Shown here: piece by piece, positions 24,597 through 34,600 of the stretch | Numbering within the stretch: position 1 is the first letter of the stretch | Layout: each line of letters starts with the position of its first letter | DNA from: Sphingopyxis sp. UBA6723 | GTDB lineage: Bacteria > Pseudomonadota > Alphaproteobacteria > Sphingomonadales > Sphingomonadaceae | Reading direction: 5' to 3' | Length of the DNA: 64,000 nucleotides | Assembly: GCF_002454115.1 (NCBI RefSeq) | Contig: NZ_DKIH01000010.1 | Span: 367,172 to 431,171 of the forward strand | The notes under the pieces: generated by a model | Told to the model about the DNA's origin: nothing | Seen by the model: only the letters and a program-made list of their open reading frames with translations | Database searches by the model: none | Translations under genes and position numbers: made by a program

Positions 24597-27500
24597 TCAA
24601 TGAAAATCCCGCGACTTGGGCAGGATGCGAACGTCGCGCGGATGACCGTGTTTTGCCGCATAACCCCGCGGCAGCTGCGGATGCGCGACCTCGTCGGCGC
24701 GGCACAGCTCGGGCCGCACTTCGCGCCCGTCGCCCAAGCTGTCGAGCATCGCCGTTCGATCGACAATCCGCGTCGCCATCAGGTGGATCACACCCTCCTT
24801 GCTCCGCTGCACTTCGCCCTCGGCCAGCATCAGCCGCGACGCCATGACGGCGCGGCGATAGCGCTCGAAATGCCGGGCCCACAGCAGGATGTTGACGACC
24901 CCGCCTTCATCCTCAAGCGTGATAAAGATCGCATTGCCCTTGCCCGGGCGCTGGCGGATCAGCACGACGCCCGCGGTGCGGACGATCGACCCGTTCTTTG
25001 CCGCTATCACCTGCGCCGCGCTCAGCACCCCCTCCCGCGCGAAGTCGCCGCGCAGAAACGCCATCGGATGCCCTTTCAGCGACAGCCGCGTCGTCTGGTA
25101 ATCGGTCAGCACATTTTCGACGAGCGGGGTCGGGGGCAGCTGCGCGTCAGCTTCGGCGCCCAGTTCGTCGGCTTCGGCGGCGCCGAACAGCGGCAGGACG
25201 CCCTGCCGGACGCGGCGCGCGTCCCACAGCGCGGGACGGCGGTCGAGCCCCATCGACCGGCAGGCATCGGCCTCGGCCAGAAGGCGCAGCGCGCGCGAGG
25301 GCAGGTCCGCACGGCGGGCGAGTTCCTCCACGGTTGTGAAGGGCGTGGCCCGCGCCGCAACGATCTGCGCCGCCCACACCTCGCGAAACCCATCGACCTG
25401 CCGAAAGCCGAGGCGAAGCGCGAGGCTGCCGTCGGCGCGCGGTTCGAGTTTATTGTCCCAATCGCTGGCGTTCACATCGACCGCGCGCACCTCGACCCCA
25501 TGGTCCTGGGCATCACGGACAAGCTGCGCAGGAGCATAAAAACCCATCGGCTGCGAGTTGAGCAGCCCGCAGGTAAACACCGCGGGGTGATAATGCTTGA
25601 TCCACGACGAAACATAGACGAGCCGCGCGAACGACTGCGCATGGCTTTCGGGGAAGCCATAGCTGCCAAACCCCTCGATCTGCTTGAAGCACCGTTCGGC
25701 AAAGTCCTGTTTATATCCGCGCGCGACCATGCCGCCGACCATCTTCTCGCGGAAATTGTCGATCGTCCCGACATTGCGAAAGGTCGCCATGGCGCGACGC
25801 AGGCCGTTGGCTTCGTCCGGGGTAAATTCGGCGGCGGTGATCGCCAGATTCATCGCCTGTTCCTGAAACAGCGGCACGCCGAAGGTATGGCCCAGAACTT
25901 CGCGCAATTCATTGGGATCATGAGGCGGGTCAGGCGACGGATATTCGACCTCTTCCTCTCCGTTCCGCCGTCGCAGATAGGGGTGCACCATGTCGCCTTC
26001 GATCGGTCCGGGCCGGACGATCGCGACCTGCACGACCAGATCATAGAGCTTTCGCGGGCGAAGGCGCGGTAGCATGTTGATCTGCGCACGGCTTTCGACC
26101 TGAAAGACCCCGATGCTGTCGCCCTTGCACAGCATGTCGTAAACCGCCGGATCTTTGGAATCGATGTCGAGTTCCAGCGTGTGATCGCCCAGCCCATGCT
26201 CGCGCATCAGCTCGTAACATTTGCGGATGCAGGTCAGCATGCCGAGCGCGAGGATGTCGACCTTCATCAGCCCGAGCGCGTCGATGTCGTCCTTGTCCCA
26301 TTCGATGAAGGTGCGGTCCTCCATCGCGGCATTGTGGATCGGGACGAGTTCGTCGAGCCGCCCCTGCGTCAGTACAAAGCCGCCGACATGCTGCGACAGG
26401 TGCCGCGGCGCTTTCAGCAACTCGCCGACGAAGCGGTGCAGCCGTTCGATCTCGCCATTGTGCGGGTCGAGTCCGGCCTCGACCAGCCGTTCGACCGGCA
26501 CTTCGTCGCCCCAGCTTCCCCAGCTCGTGTCCGCGAGCCGCGCGGTGACATCCTCGCTGAAGCCCAGCGCCTTGCCGACCTCGCGGATCGTGCTGCGCGG
26601 GCGATAATGGATGACGGTAGCGGCAATCGCGGCGCGGTCGCGGCCATAGCGATCATAGATATATTGAATGACCTCCTCACGCCGCTCATGCTCAAAATCG
26701 ACATCGATGTCGGGCGGCTCATCGCGTTCTGCGGAGACAAAGCGCGAGAATAGCAATTTATGCTCGACCGGGTCGACCGAGGTGACGCCGAGCAGGAAAC
26801 AGACGATCGAATTGGCGGCGGACCCCCGGCCTTGACAGAGGATCGGCGGCTTCTGCGCGCGCGCAAAGCGGACGAGGTCGTAAACGGTGAGGAAATAATA
26901 GACATAGTCGCGCTTGCGGATCAGCCGGAGCTCGTTGCCGATCAGCTTGCGAACCTTGGGTTTCAGAGGAGCGCCGTAGCGTTTCTCTGCTGCTGTCTTC
27001 ACCAGATGATGCAGATAGTTGAACGGTTTCCATCCGTCCGGCACCGGCTCATGCGGATATTCATAGCGCAGGTCGTCGAGCCGGAAGTGGATGCGCGCGA
27101 GCAGCGCTGCGCTTTGCTCGATCGCCTGGGGATGCTGCTGAAACAGCCGCTGCATCTCGGCGGGCGCTTTCAGATGGCGTTCGCCATTGGCGCGCAGCAG
27201 CTTGCCCGCCTTGTGGATATTCACCCCCTCGCGGATGCAGGTGATGATGTCGTGCAGCGGGCGCTGCGCAATGCTCGCATAGAGCGCGTCGTTGGTGGCG
27301 AGCAGCGGGACGCGGGTGGCCGCCGACAGGCGTTCGCGTACGGCGAGCTTTCGTGCATCGGCACCCGCACGCGGCATCGTTGCGGCGAGCCAGACCGATT
27401 TCGGTCGCGCGCGTTTGAGGGTACGGAGCAGCGCTTCATCGCCGTTCATCGCGATCAACAGCAGGTCGTCGCAATGCTCCAGCAAATCCTCCAGATGGAG

Positions 27501-27869
27501 AATGCAGTCGCCCTTTTGTGCGCGGAGGTTGCCGGTCGAGAGCAGCCGGGTCAGCCGCCCCCAGCCGTGGCGCGTCGTCGGATAGGCGACGATGTCGGGG
27601 GTGCCGTCGGCGAAGGCGAGGCGCGCGCCAACGACCAGGCGGAAATTGGCGACAATTTCAGGCTGCTTCACTTGGAGCTCTTTCAGGAACGCCCATGCCC
27701 GCACCACCCCCGCCACGCTGTTGCGGTCGGCGATACCGATCCCCGGCATGCCCAGCGCAATCGCTTCGGCGACCATTGCCGCGGGGTGCGAGGCGCCGCG
27801 CAGGAAGCTGTAGTTGGTCGCGGCGACCAGTTCGGCGAAGACGGGCTCGGGGGTGGGCGCGTCACTCAT
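24597..27869 (-). CDS. dnaE2: Error-prone DNA polymerase DnaE2 (ImuC)
   Basis: DnaE2 (1090 aa, standard length) is the C-family polymerase that performs mutagenic translesion synthesis with ImuA and ImuB. The N-terminal PHP domain begins FAELVAATNYSFLRGASHP; the active-site aspartates lie in PDIDVDFEH at 386-394; QGRGSAANSIVCFLLG precedes them. The C-terminus HPRDVRILPKSRDFH is characteristic of DnaE2 rather than replicative DnaE. The start ATG at 27869 overlaps the imuB stop in ATGA, so the three genes form one translationally coupled cassette under the LexA box before imuA. Confidence 0.97.
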   Translation of the reverse strand: MSDAPTPEPVFAELVAATNYSFLRGASHPAAMVAEAIALGMPGIGIADRNSVAGVVRAWAFLKELQVKQPEIVANFRLVVGARLAFADGTPDIVAYPTTRHGWGRLTRLLSTGNLRAQKGDCILHLEDLLEHCDDLLLIAMNGDEALLRTLKRARPKSVWLAATMPRAGADARKLAVRERLSAATRVPLLATNDALYASIAQRPLHDIITCIREGVNIHKAGKLLRANGERHLKAPAEMQRLFQQHPQAIEQSAALLARIHFRLDDLRYEYPHEPVPDGWKPFNYLHHLVKTAAEKRYGAPLKPKVRKLIGNELRLIRKRDYVYYFLTVYDLVRFARAQKPPILCQGRGSAANSIVCFLLGVTSVDPVEHKLLFSRFVSAERDEPPDIDVDFEHERREEVIQYIYDRYGRDRAAIAATVIHYRPRSTIREVGKALGFSEDVTARLADTSWGSWGDEVPVERLVEAGLDPHNGEIERLHRFVGELLKAPRHLSQHVGGFVLTQGRLDELVPIHNAAMEDRTFIEWDKDDIDALGLMKVDILALGMLTCIRKCYELMREHGLGDHTLELDIDSKDPAVYDMLCKGDSIGVFQVESRAQINMLPRLRPRKLYDLVVQVAIVRPGPIEGDMVHPYLRRRNGEEEVEYPSPDPPHDPNELREVLGHTFGVPLFQEQAMNLAITAAEFTPDEANGLRRAMATFRNVGTIDNFREKMVGGMVARGYKQDFAERCFKQIEGFGSYGFPESHAQSFARLVYVSSWIKHYHPAVFTCGLLNSQPMGFYAPAQLVRDAQDHGVEVRAVDVNASDWDNKLEPRADGSLALRLGFRQVDGFREVWAAQIVAARATPFTTVEELARRADLPSRALRLLAEADACRSMGLDRRPALWDARRVRQGVLPLFGAAEADELGAEADAQLPPTPLVENVLTDYQTTRLSLKGHPMAFLRGDFAREGVLSAAQVIAAKNGSIVRTAGVVLIRQRPGKGNAIFITLEDEGGVVNILLWARHFERYRRAVMASRLMLAEGEVQRSKEGVIHLMATRIVDRTAMLDSLGDGREVRPELCRADEVAHPQLPRGYAAKHGHPRDVRILPKSRDFH

Positions 27870-29401
27870 GCGAACAGTCCGTGGATATACCAGCGCGGAT
27901 CGGGCTTTTCGTCGTACAGCCCGTGGCGAAAGAGCCAGTAGCGGCGGCCGCGCTCGTCCTCGACGCGGTAATAGTCGCGGGTGAGGCCCGCATTGTCCTT
28001 GCGCCGCCACCATTCGCTCGCGATCCGTTCCGGCCCCTCATAACGGCGGATCGCGTGGGTCGCCCGGCGCCAGCGGAAGCGGTGTGGCGGGCCGTCGGGC
28101 ACTTCGGCGATCACCTCGATCACTTGCGGCGGGTCAAAGAGATAGAAGGGACGCAGCGGCGGTTCGCCGGGTTCGGGGACGGACCAGGGCGTGGGCGGCG
28201 GGGCGTCGATCGCGGGCAAAGCGAGCTGCGCCTGTTCGGGGATGTGGGTATCGACAGCGGCGAATTTTCGCACGCCGCCACGGCCGATCCGCGTCGCCAG
28301 CCGGTCGACCAGTTCGGTCACCGCCGCGGCGCGCACCTCTCCGCCTTCCAGCTTGAGCTGCGTCGCGGCCAGCGCTTCGAGCCGCGGCACCGCGAGGCGC
28401 ATCATGTCGAAGCCGAAGCCGGGGTCGAGCGGATCGCGCAACGCATCCATCCGTTCGGCGAACAGGCGCATGACGAGGCCCGCGTCGCGCGTGGGATGGC
28501 CGGTCTCAACCGCGATGCTGCGCGCCAGACCGTCGCTGCGAAAAAAGGTGGCGCGGAAATGGCGGCCGCCCTTGCCGCGTTCGGCCAGCTCGCCGATTGC
28601 TTCGCCGACCAGTTCGGTAAGGATCCGGGTGGCGTGCGGCATGCTGGCGACGGGTTCGGCGAAACGGCGTTCGGTGGCGACTGGCGGTGGCGTGACGCGC
28701 GGGTCGAGCGGGCTCGGCGCATCGCCGAGCAGGCGGCGGAGCGCGGTCGCGGCGTCGGCGCCAAAGCGCGCGGCGATGTTCGCCATTGGCCGCGCCACGA
28801 GGTCGCCGATTGTCTTGAGCCCGGCGCGGATTAACGCGGTCGCCGCCTCGGCTTCGAGTTCGAGCGCGGCGACGGGCAGGCGGCGGATCGCGGTGGCTTC
28901 GTCGAGGGCGGGGCGCGTCTGGTAGCGCGCGAGCGCGCGGGCGGCGTCGGCGGTGGGGCCAAGCGCGTGGCGGAGCGTCATGCCGAGCCGGGTCAACCGT
29001 CGGTCGATGTCGTCGATCAACCCCGCCTCGCCCTCGAACAAATGGGCGCAGCCGGTGATATCGAGGATTAGCCCGTCGGGCGAATCGAGCGCGACGAGCG
29101 GGGTATAGCGTGCGCAGCCCTGCGCCAGCCGGTCGAGCCAGGCGTGATCGAGGGCGGGGTCGTGCGGCACGATGGCGAGCTCGGGCACCTGCGCCCGCGC
29201 GTCGGCGAGCGGCATACCGACGCGCAGCCCGAGCGCCTGCGCGCGGGCATCAATGCTGGCGAGGCGCAGCGCGCCGCGCTGCTTCTCGGCAAAGACGAGC
29301 GGGAGATCAGGCGGCTTCGGCGCCAAGCGGGTGAACCGTTCGGCGGGCAGCCAGGGGAAGAACAGCGCCAGATAGCGCCGCGTCCCGGAAAGCTTGCTCA
29401 T
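27866..29401 (-). CDS. imuB: Y-family polymerase-like protein ImuB
   Basis: ImuB (511 aa) is a catalytically inactive Y-family polymerase that bridges ImuA, DnaE2 and the sliding clamp. It begins RRYLALFFPWLPAERF, where active Y-family enzymes have an acidic metal-binding residue, and has PDGLILDITGCAHLFEGE in place of the SIDE-type motif, so the catalytic acids are not conserved. The C-terminal part (PFYLFDPPQVIEVIAEVPDG, RRYWLFRHGLYDE, WYIHGLFA) is typical of the family. The chosen start makes it overlap imuA by 95 bases; no good later start exists. Confidence 0.94.
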   Translation of the reverse strand: MSKLSGTRRYLALFFPWLPAERFTRLAPKPPDLPLVFAEKQRGALRLASIDARAQALGLRVGMPLADARAQVPELAIVPHDPALDHAWLDRLAQGCARYTPLVALDSPDGLILDITGCAHLFEGEAGLIDDIDRRLTRLGMTLRHALGPTADAARALARYQTRPALDEATAIRRLPVAALELEAEAATALIRAGLKTIGDLVARPMANIAARFGADAATALRRLLGDAPSPLDPRVTPPPVATERRFAEPVASMPHATRILTELVGEAIGELAERGKGGRHFRATFFRSDGLARSIAVETGHPTRDAGLVMRLFAERMDALRDPLDPGFGFDMMRLAVPRLEALAATQLKLEGGEVRAAAVTELVDRLATRIGRGGVRKFAAVDTHIPEQAQLALPAIDAPPPTPWSVPEPGEPPLRPFYLFDPPQVIEVIAEVPDGPPHRFRWRRATHAIRRYEGPERIASEWWRRKDNAGLTRDYYRVEDERGRRYWLFRHGLYDEKPDPRWYIHGLFA

Positions 29402-30095
29402 CTTTATCCCAATCGAGTCGCCAGTGCGTTCCGGCAGGGCCGCCGCGCCAGCGCAGCAGTTCGAGGTCGAAGGCGGGGGCGCCGGGGGCGTCGGCTTCGA
29501 GTGCGCGCGACGGTGCGGCGACGATGCTCCAGCGCGTTTCGGCGACGCTCGGCGTCGGCGCGGCATTCAACCGCAGCATCAGCAGCGTCGTCCCTGCATC
29601 GCGCGCGCCGAGGGTCAGGCGGCGGCCCGCGGTGAGATCGAGCAGCGGGAATTTGCCCCAGCTTTCGACGATTACCGCCGCCGATCCCGCGCAGCGCACC
29701 GCATCATTGGCGCAGGCGAGCAGCATCCTGGGATCGGCGGTCTCGATCAGCAGCAAGCGGCCCGGATCGCCGCCGAGTTCGGCGATGCCGGGGGCATAGA
29801 TATGCCCGGTGCGGCGTCCGGCATCGACGGTGCGCAGCCACAGCAGTGGTGCCTGGCCCGGGGTGCGCAGCGCGAGCAGCGCCGCGAATGCGGCGGCGCT
29901 GGCGCCATCGAGCGCGTCGGCGGCAAAAAACTCATGCGTGCGACCGACCATCAACCCGCCGCCGATGGCCGCATCGAACGCGCCATGTCCCGACGCCAGC
30001 CAGCCCTCGGCCGGGCGGCTTTCGGGGCCACCAGTGGCGGCCAGCCGGGCGATGCGCTGGCGCAGCCCGGCGAGAGGTTGAGACGACTCGCGCAT
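29307..30095 (-). CDS. imuA: SOS mutagenesis protein ImuA
   Basis: ImuA (262 aa) is a RecA/SulA-like partner of ImuB and DnaE2 in damage-induced mutagenesis. The sequence shows LASGHGAFDAAIGGGLMVGR, a segment HEFFAADALDGASAAAFAAL and the later SAAVIVESWGKFPLLDLTAGRR-type block; the N-terminus LRQRIARLAATGG is usual. The ATG at 30095 has CAGGAAC just upstream as ribosome-binding site, and that site lies within the LexA operator. It is the first gene of the cassette. Confidence 0.9.
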   Translation of the reverse strand: MRESSQPLAGLRQRIARLAATGGPESRPAEGWLASGHGAFDAAIGGGLMVGRTHEFFAADALDGASAAAFAALLALRTPGQAPLLWLRTVDAGRRTGHIYAPGIAELGGDPGRLLLIETADPRMLLACANDAVRCAGSAAVIVESWGKFPLLDLTAGRRLTLGARDAGTTLLMLRLNAAPTPSVAETRWSIVAAPSRALEADAPGAPAFDLELLRWRGGPAGTHWRLDWDKDEQAFRDAALSGAVLPLAARRTVHPLGAEAA

Positions 30096-30099
30096 ATAT

Positions 30100-30114
30100 G
30101 TTCCTGATTTGTTC
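30100..30114 (-). promoter_or_regulatory. LexA (SOS) operator of imuA-imuB-dnaE2
   Basis: GTTC, seven bases, GTTC: an exact match to the alphaproteobacterial LexA box. It ends only four bases before the imuA start codon and contains the AGGA of its ribosome-binding site. Confidence 0.9.
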
Positions 30115-30170
30115 TATTAGCGCGCGAGCGAAGGGGATTGTCAAGAAAGAGTCGGATTTTCCAAAGTCTC

Positions 30171-30240
30171 GTCATGCCGGACTTGATCCGGCATCCATGC
30201 AGCGTCGTCGTCATGGACCCCGGATCGAGTCCGGGGTGAC
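30171..30240. repeat. Palindromic repeat, family D, copy 1
   Basis: About 70 bases with outer ends GTCATGCCGG and CCGGGGTGAC and internal hairpins around GCCGGACTTGATCCGGC and CCCCGGATCGAGTCCGGGG. It lies between imuA and the 3' end of the outer-membrane efflux gene. A second copy is at 42393-42462. Confidence 0.8.
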
Positions 30241-30248
30241 GAGGGTTG

Positions 30249-31682
30249 CTAGGATTTGGGAGGCGCCGCCCACGCGCCGCTGTCCCCGCCCAGCGCGCGG
30301 AACAGTGCGATGCGGGTCTGCACAAGCAACAACTGGGTCGCGATTTCGCTGCGCCGTGCCGCGTAGAGGCTGCGCTGCGCGTCGAGGCTGGCGAGGAAGT
30401 TGTCGATGCCGCCCTTGTACCGCGCATCGGTGAGCGTGGCGGTGTCGGCGGCGGCGGCGGTATTCGCGGCGGCGGCGCGCGCCCGTTCGGCGATCGTGCC
30501 TTGCACCGCGAGCGCGTCGGCGACCTCGCGAAACGCCGTCTGGATCGCGCCTTCATAGCCCGCCAGCGCGGCGTCGCGCTGCGCCTCGCTCACCGCCACC
30601 CCGGCGCGGCGACCGCCGGCGTCAAAGATCGGCGCGGTGACGTCGCCGCCCGCCGACCAGTTGAACGATCCGCTGTCGAACAGGCTGGACAGCGCGTTGC
30701 TGGCAAAGCCGAGCAGCCCGGTCAGCGAGATCGACGGGAACAGCTGCGCGCGCGCAACCCCGATGTCGGCGTTGGCGGCGCGCAGGCCATATTCGGCTTC
30801 GATCACATCGGGACGGCGGAGCAGGATTTGCGAGTTCACCCCCGCCGGAAGCGAGGCGATCGCAGGCGTCACGTCGGCCAGCCCGGTGGGAAGCAGCGCA
30901 CGATCGACATCGCCGCCGACGAGCAGGCGGATCAGATTCTCATCCTGCGCCAGCGCCGTCCTTTGCTGCGCGATCGCATCCTCGGCGGTCGCGAGTATCT
31001 GTTCGGCCTGGCGCAGGTCGGTGCGCGGCGCGACGCCGCCGTCGAGCCGCGCTTTGGTCAGCCGCACGCTTTCGCGCGCATTCGCCGCGGTGTCCTCGGC
31101 GATTTTCAAGAGGTCGCGGTCGGCGCCATAGGTCGCCCAGGCTTCGGCCAGATTGGCGATCAGCGCGAGGCGCACGGTGCGCGACGCGGCCTCGGTCGCC
31201 AGCGCGCGGTTACGGTCGGCCTCCGTCGCATTGGCCAGCTTGCCGAACAGGTCGAGCTCGAACGCGGTGACCCCGCCGCGCAGCGAGAAGTCACCCCTGC
31301 CGCCTCCGCCGCCCGTGCTGCTTCCGCTTCCGCTGCTGCTGCTGCCATCCGAATAGCCGGCGCCGCCGCTGATCCCGATTTCGGGGAATTGTCCGGCGCG
31401 GGTGACACGCGCCTGCGCGCGCGCCGCGGCGACATTGGCGTAAGCGACGCGCAGGTCGCGGTTGTTGGTCAGCGCCTGCTCGGTCAGGGTCTGCAACCGC
31501 GGGTCGGTAAAGACGCTTTGGTACGACAGGATCGGCAGCGCCGCCTCGCTTTGCAGCAGATAAGCGTCGCCGACCGGCCAGCTTTGCGGCACCGGCGGGT
31601 CCGGTAGCACCGTCTTGGGCGCCAGCGAACAGCCCGCGAGCGCGAATGTGCTGGCCAGCAGCAGGGCGCGGATGCCGATCAT
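30249..31682 (-). CDS. Outer-membrane efflux channel lipoprotein, NodT/OprM family
   Basis: This 477-residue protein is the TolC-like channel of a tripartite efflux pump. The signal peptide ends at a lipobox LAGC (Cys at about residue 18), as in OprM-type channels. Two duplicated outer-membrane efflux halves are visible, with VDRALLPTGLADVTPAIASL, LLRRPDVIEAEYGLRAANAD and FREVADALAVQGTIAERA. A Ser/Gly-rich insert (SGSGSSTGGGGGRG) lies near residue 115. It overlaps the pump gene by four bases and is last in the operon. Confidence 0.93.
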   Translation of the reverse strand: MIGIRALLLASTFALAGCSLAPKTVLPDPPVPQSWPVGDAYLLQSEAALPILSYQSVFTDPRLQTLTEQALTNNRDLRVAYANVAAARAQARVTRAGQFPEIGISGGAGYSDGSSSSGSGSSTGGGGGRGDFSLRGGVTAFELDLFGKLANATEADRNRALATEAASRTVRLALIANLAEAWATYGADRDLLKIAEDTAANARESVRLTKARLDGGVAPRTDLRQAEQILATAEDAIAQQRTALAQDENLIRLLVGGDVDRALLPTGLADVTPAIASLPAGVNSQILLRRPDVIEAEYGLRAANADIGVARAQLFPSISLTGLLGFASNALSSLFDSGSFNWSAGGDVTAPIFDAGGRRAGVAVSEAQRDAALAGYEGAIQTAFREVADALAVQGTIAERARAAAANTAAAADTATLTDARYKGGIDNFLASLDAQRSLYAARRSEIATQLLLVQTRIALFRALGGDSGAWAAPPKS

Positions 31683-34600
31683 GCCGGAACCCCGGCGGCG
31701 CCGTCAGTCTTGCCCTTGCCATAGCGCCTGCGAACCGCCGCGATCCCGTCGCGCACCCCGCGGCGGACGAGGACAAAGAATAACGGAATGAAGAAGATCG
31801 CGAGCAGCGTTGCGGTCAACATGCCGCCGATCACCGATGTGCCGATCGCGATGCGACTGTTCGCGCCGGCCCCCGACGCCAGTGCCAGCGGCAGCACGCC
31901 GAAGATGAAGGCAAAACTGGTCATCAAAATCGGGCGCAGGCGGATGCGTGCCGCGGTGATCGCGGCTTCAATGACACGTTTGCCCTTGCGCTCTTCCTGC
32001 TCGGCAAATTCGATCATCAAAATCGCATTTTTGGCCGCCAGTCCCATTGTCGTCAGCAGCCCGATCTGGAGATAGACGTCGTTTTCGAGTCCGCGCAGCG
32101 TGACGGCAAAGACCGCACCGACCAATCCGAGCGGAATGACCAGCAGCACGGCAACCGGGATCGACCAGCTTTCGTAAAGCGCCGCGAGGCACAGAAAGAC
32201 CACCAGCAGCGATAGGGCATAGAGCAAGGGCGCCTGCCCCGACGAGAGCCGTTCCTGATACGATGCGCCCGACCAGGCGACACTGGTGCCGGGAATTTCC
32301 GCCGCGAGCGCCGCAATCTCGTCCATCGCTTCGCCCGAGCTGGTACCAGCGGTCGGCTGGCCCGAGATTTCGAAGGCAGGAACGCTTTGAAAGCGCGAGG
32401 TCGTGCTGGGCGTGGTCGACCAGCTGATCTGCGAAAAGGCGGAAAAAGGGGACATCTCGCCATCGGCCGAGCGCACATACCATTGGCTGAGGTCTTCAGG
32501 CTTCGACCGATAGGGCGCATCGCCCTGGACATAGACGCGCTTGACGCGCCCTTCGTCGATGAAATCATTGACGTAGCGGCCGCCCCACGCGGTCGATAAT
32601 GTGTTGTTCACATCGGCGTTGGTCAGCCCGTAAGCAGTGAGCCGCTGGGTATCGACGTCGATTTTCAGCGTTGCCAAGTCGGGCAGGTCGCTCAGCCGCA
32701 CCGAGGTGAGCTTGGGATTGGCATTGGCGGCGGCGATCAGGCGATCACGCGCCGCGGCAAATTCTTCGCGCGTCATGCCGCTACGGTTCTGGAATTGCAT
32801 CGTAAAGCCCGACGTATCACCCAGCCCCCGCACCGCGCCGGGGACCAGTGCAAACACCTGCGCGTCGCGCAGACCGGCAAAGGCCTGGCGCGTGCGCTCG
32901 GCGATCGCGTCGGCGCTATTTTCCTTGCCCGGCCGGTCGTCCCAGTGGGCCAGATTGACGAAACCCTGTCCGGTATTCTGTCCCGATGCGCCGCCACCGC
33001 CGCCGCCGGCGTTGAGGAACAGCGATTCGATATTCGCCTTTTCGGCGCTGAGCATATGATCCTCGATCGCGTCGCGGACCTCGAGCGTGCGTTCCTGCGT
33101 CGCGCCGGCGGGCAGGCGGAACTGGATCTGGACCCGGCCCTGATCCTCGCCGGGCAGGAAGCCGCTGGGCAGGCGCAGGAACATAAACGCCAGCAGGACG
33201 AGGATGATCAGATAGAGGCCGAGGAAACGCCATTTGCGGTCGACCACCCGCTCAACGCTGCCGACATAGCGGTTGGTCGTGCGCTCGAAGCTGGTGTTGA
33301 ACCATGTCTTGGCGCGGGTCATCGCAGCGTTGGCGCGCGGAAAACGCGGCGGCGGCGGTGTGCCATGGTCGCGCGGTTTGAGGAGGGTTGACGTCAGCGC
33401 GGGGCTTAGGATCAGCGCGACCAAGACCGACAGCACCATCGCCGAGACAATGGTGATCGAGAACTGGCGATAGATGACGCCGGTCGAACCGCCAAAGAAC
33501 GCCATCGGCAGGAACACCGCCGACAACACCAGCCCGATCGCGATCAGCGCGACCTGCAACTCCTTCATCGACTGGATCGTCGCCTCGCGCGCGCTCATGC
33601 CGGGATTTTCTTCCATCAAGCGCTCGACATTCTCCACCACGACGATCGCGTCGTCGACGAGCAGCCCGATCGCGAGCACGAGTCCGAACAGGGTCAGCGT
33701 GTTGATGCTGAACCCGGCGAGATAGAAGATCGCAAAAGTGCCAAGCAGCACCACCGGCACGGCAATCGCGGGGATCAGCGTCGCGCGCCAGCTTTGCAGG
33801 AACACGAACATGACGATGATGACGAGCAGGATCGCTTCGAACAGCGCTTTCTGCACCTCGCTGACCGACAGCTTGATAAAGGTCGTCGTGTCATTGATAT
33901 AGGCATAATCCAGTCCGTCGGGCATGTTCTGCGCCAGCTCGGTCATTCGGGCCTTGACGCGCTCGACCGTCGCCAGCGCGTCGGCGCCGGGCGAGAGCGA
34001 GATGGCCATGCCTGAACTGGGCTGGCGATTGAGTCGGCCGACCGAGCCGTAACTTTCCGCACCGATTTCCACCCGCGCGACGTCGCGAATGCGGACCGCC
34101 GAACCGTCGGGCTGCGTCTTGAGGATGATATTCTGGAATTGCTCGGGCGTTTGCAGCCGCGACTGGGCGGTCACCGTAGCGGTCAGCAACTGGCCCTGCG
34201 GCGACGGCAGGCCGCCGACTTCACCTGCCGCGACCTCGCTGTTCTGGGCGGTAATTGCCGAAATGACGTCGCCGGGCATCAAGGATACCGCGGCGAGTCG
34301 CTGCGGATTCAGCCAGATCCGCATCGCACGCGGCGACCCGAAGATATTGACGTCGCCGACCCCTTCGACCCGCGACAGCGGATCCTGGATATTGGTGGTC
34401 AGATAATCGGACACGTCATAATTGTTGCGGGTGCGCGTTTTGTCATAGACGCTGACGATCAACAGCGTGTCCGAATTGGACTTGCTGACCCGCACGCCCT
34501 GTTGCTGCACCTGTTGCGGCAGACGCGACACCGCCGACTCGATCTTGTTCTGCACCTGGACCTGCGCGATGTCGGGGTCGGTGCCCTTGTCGAAGATGGC

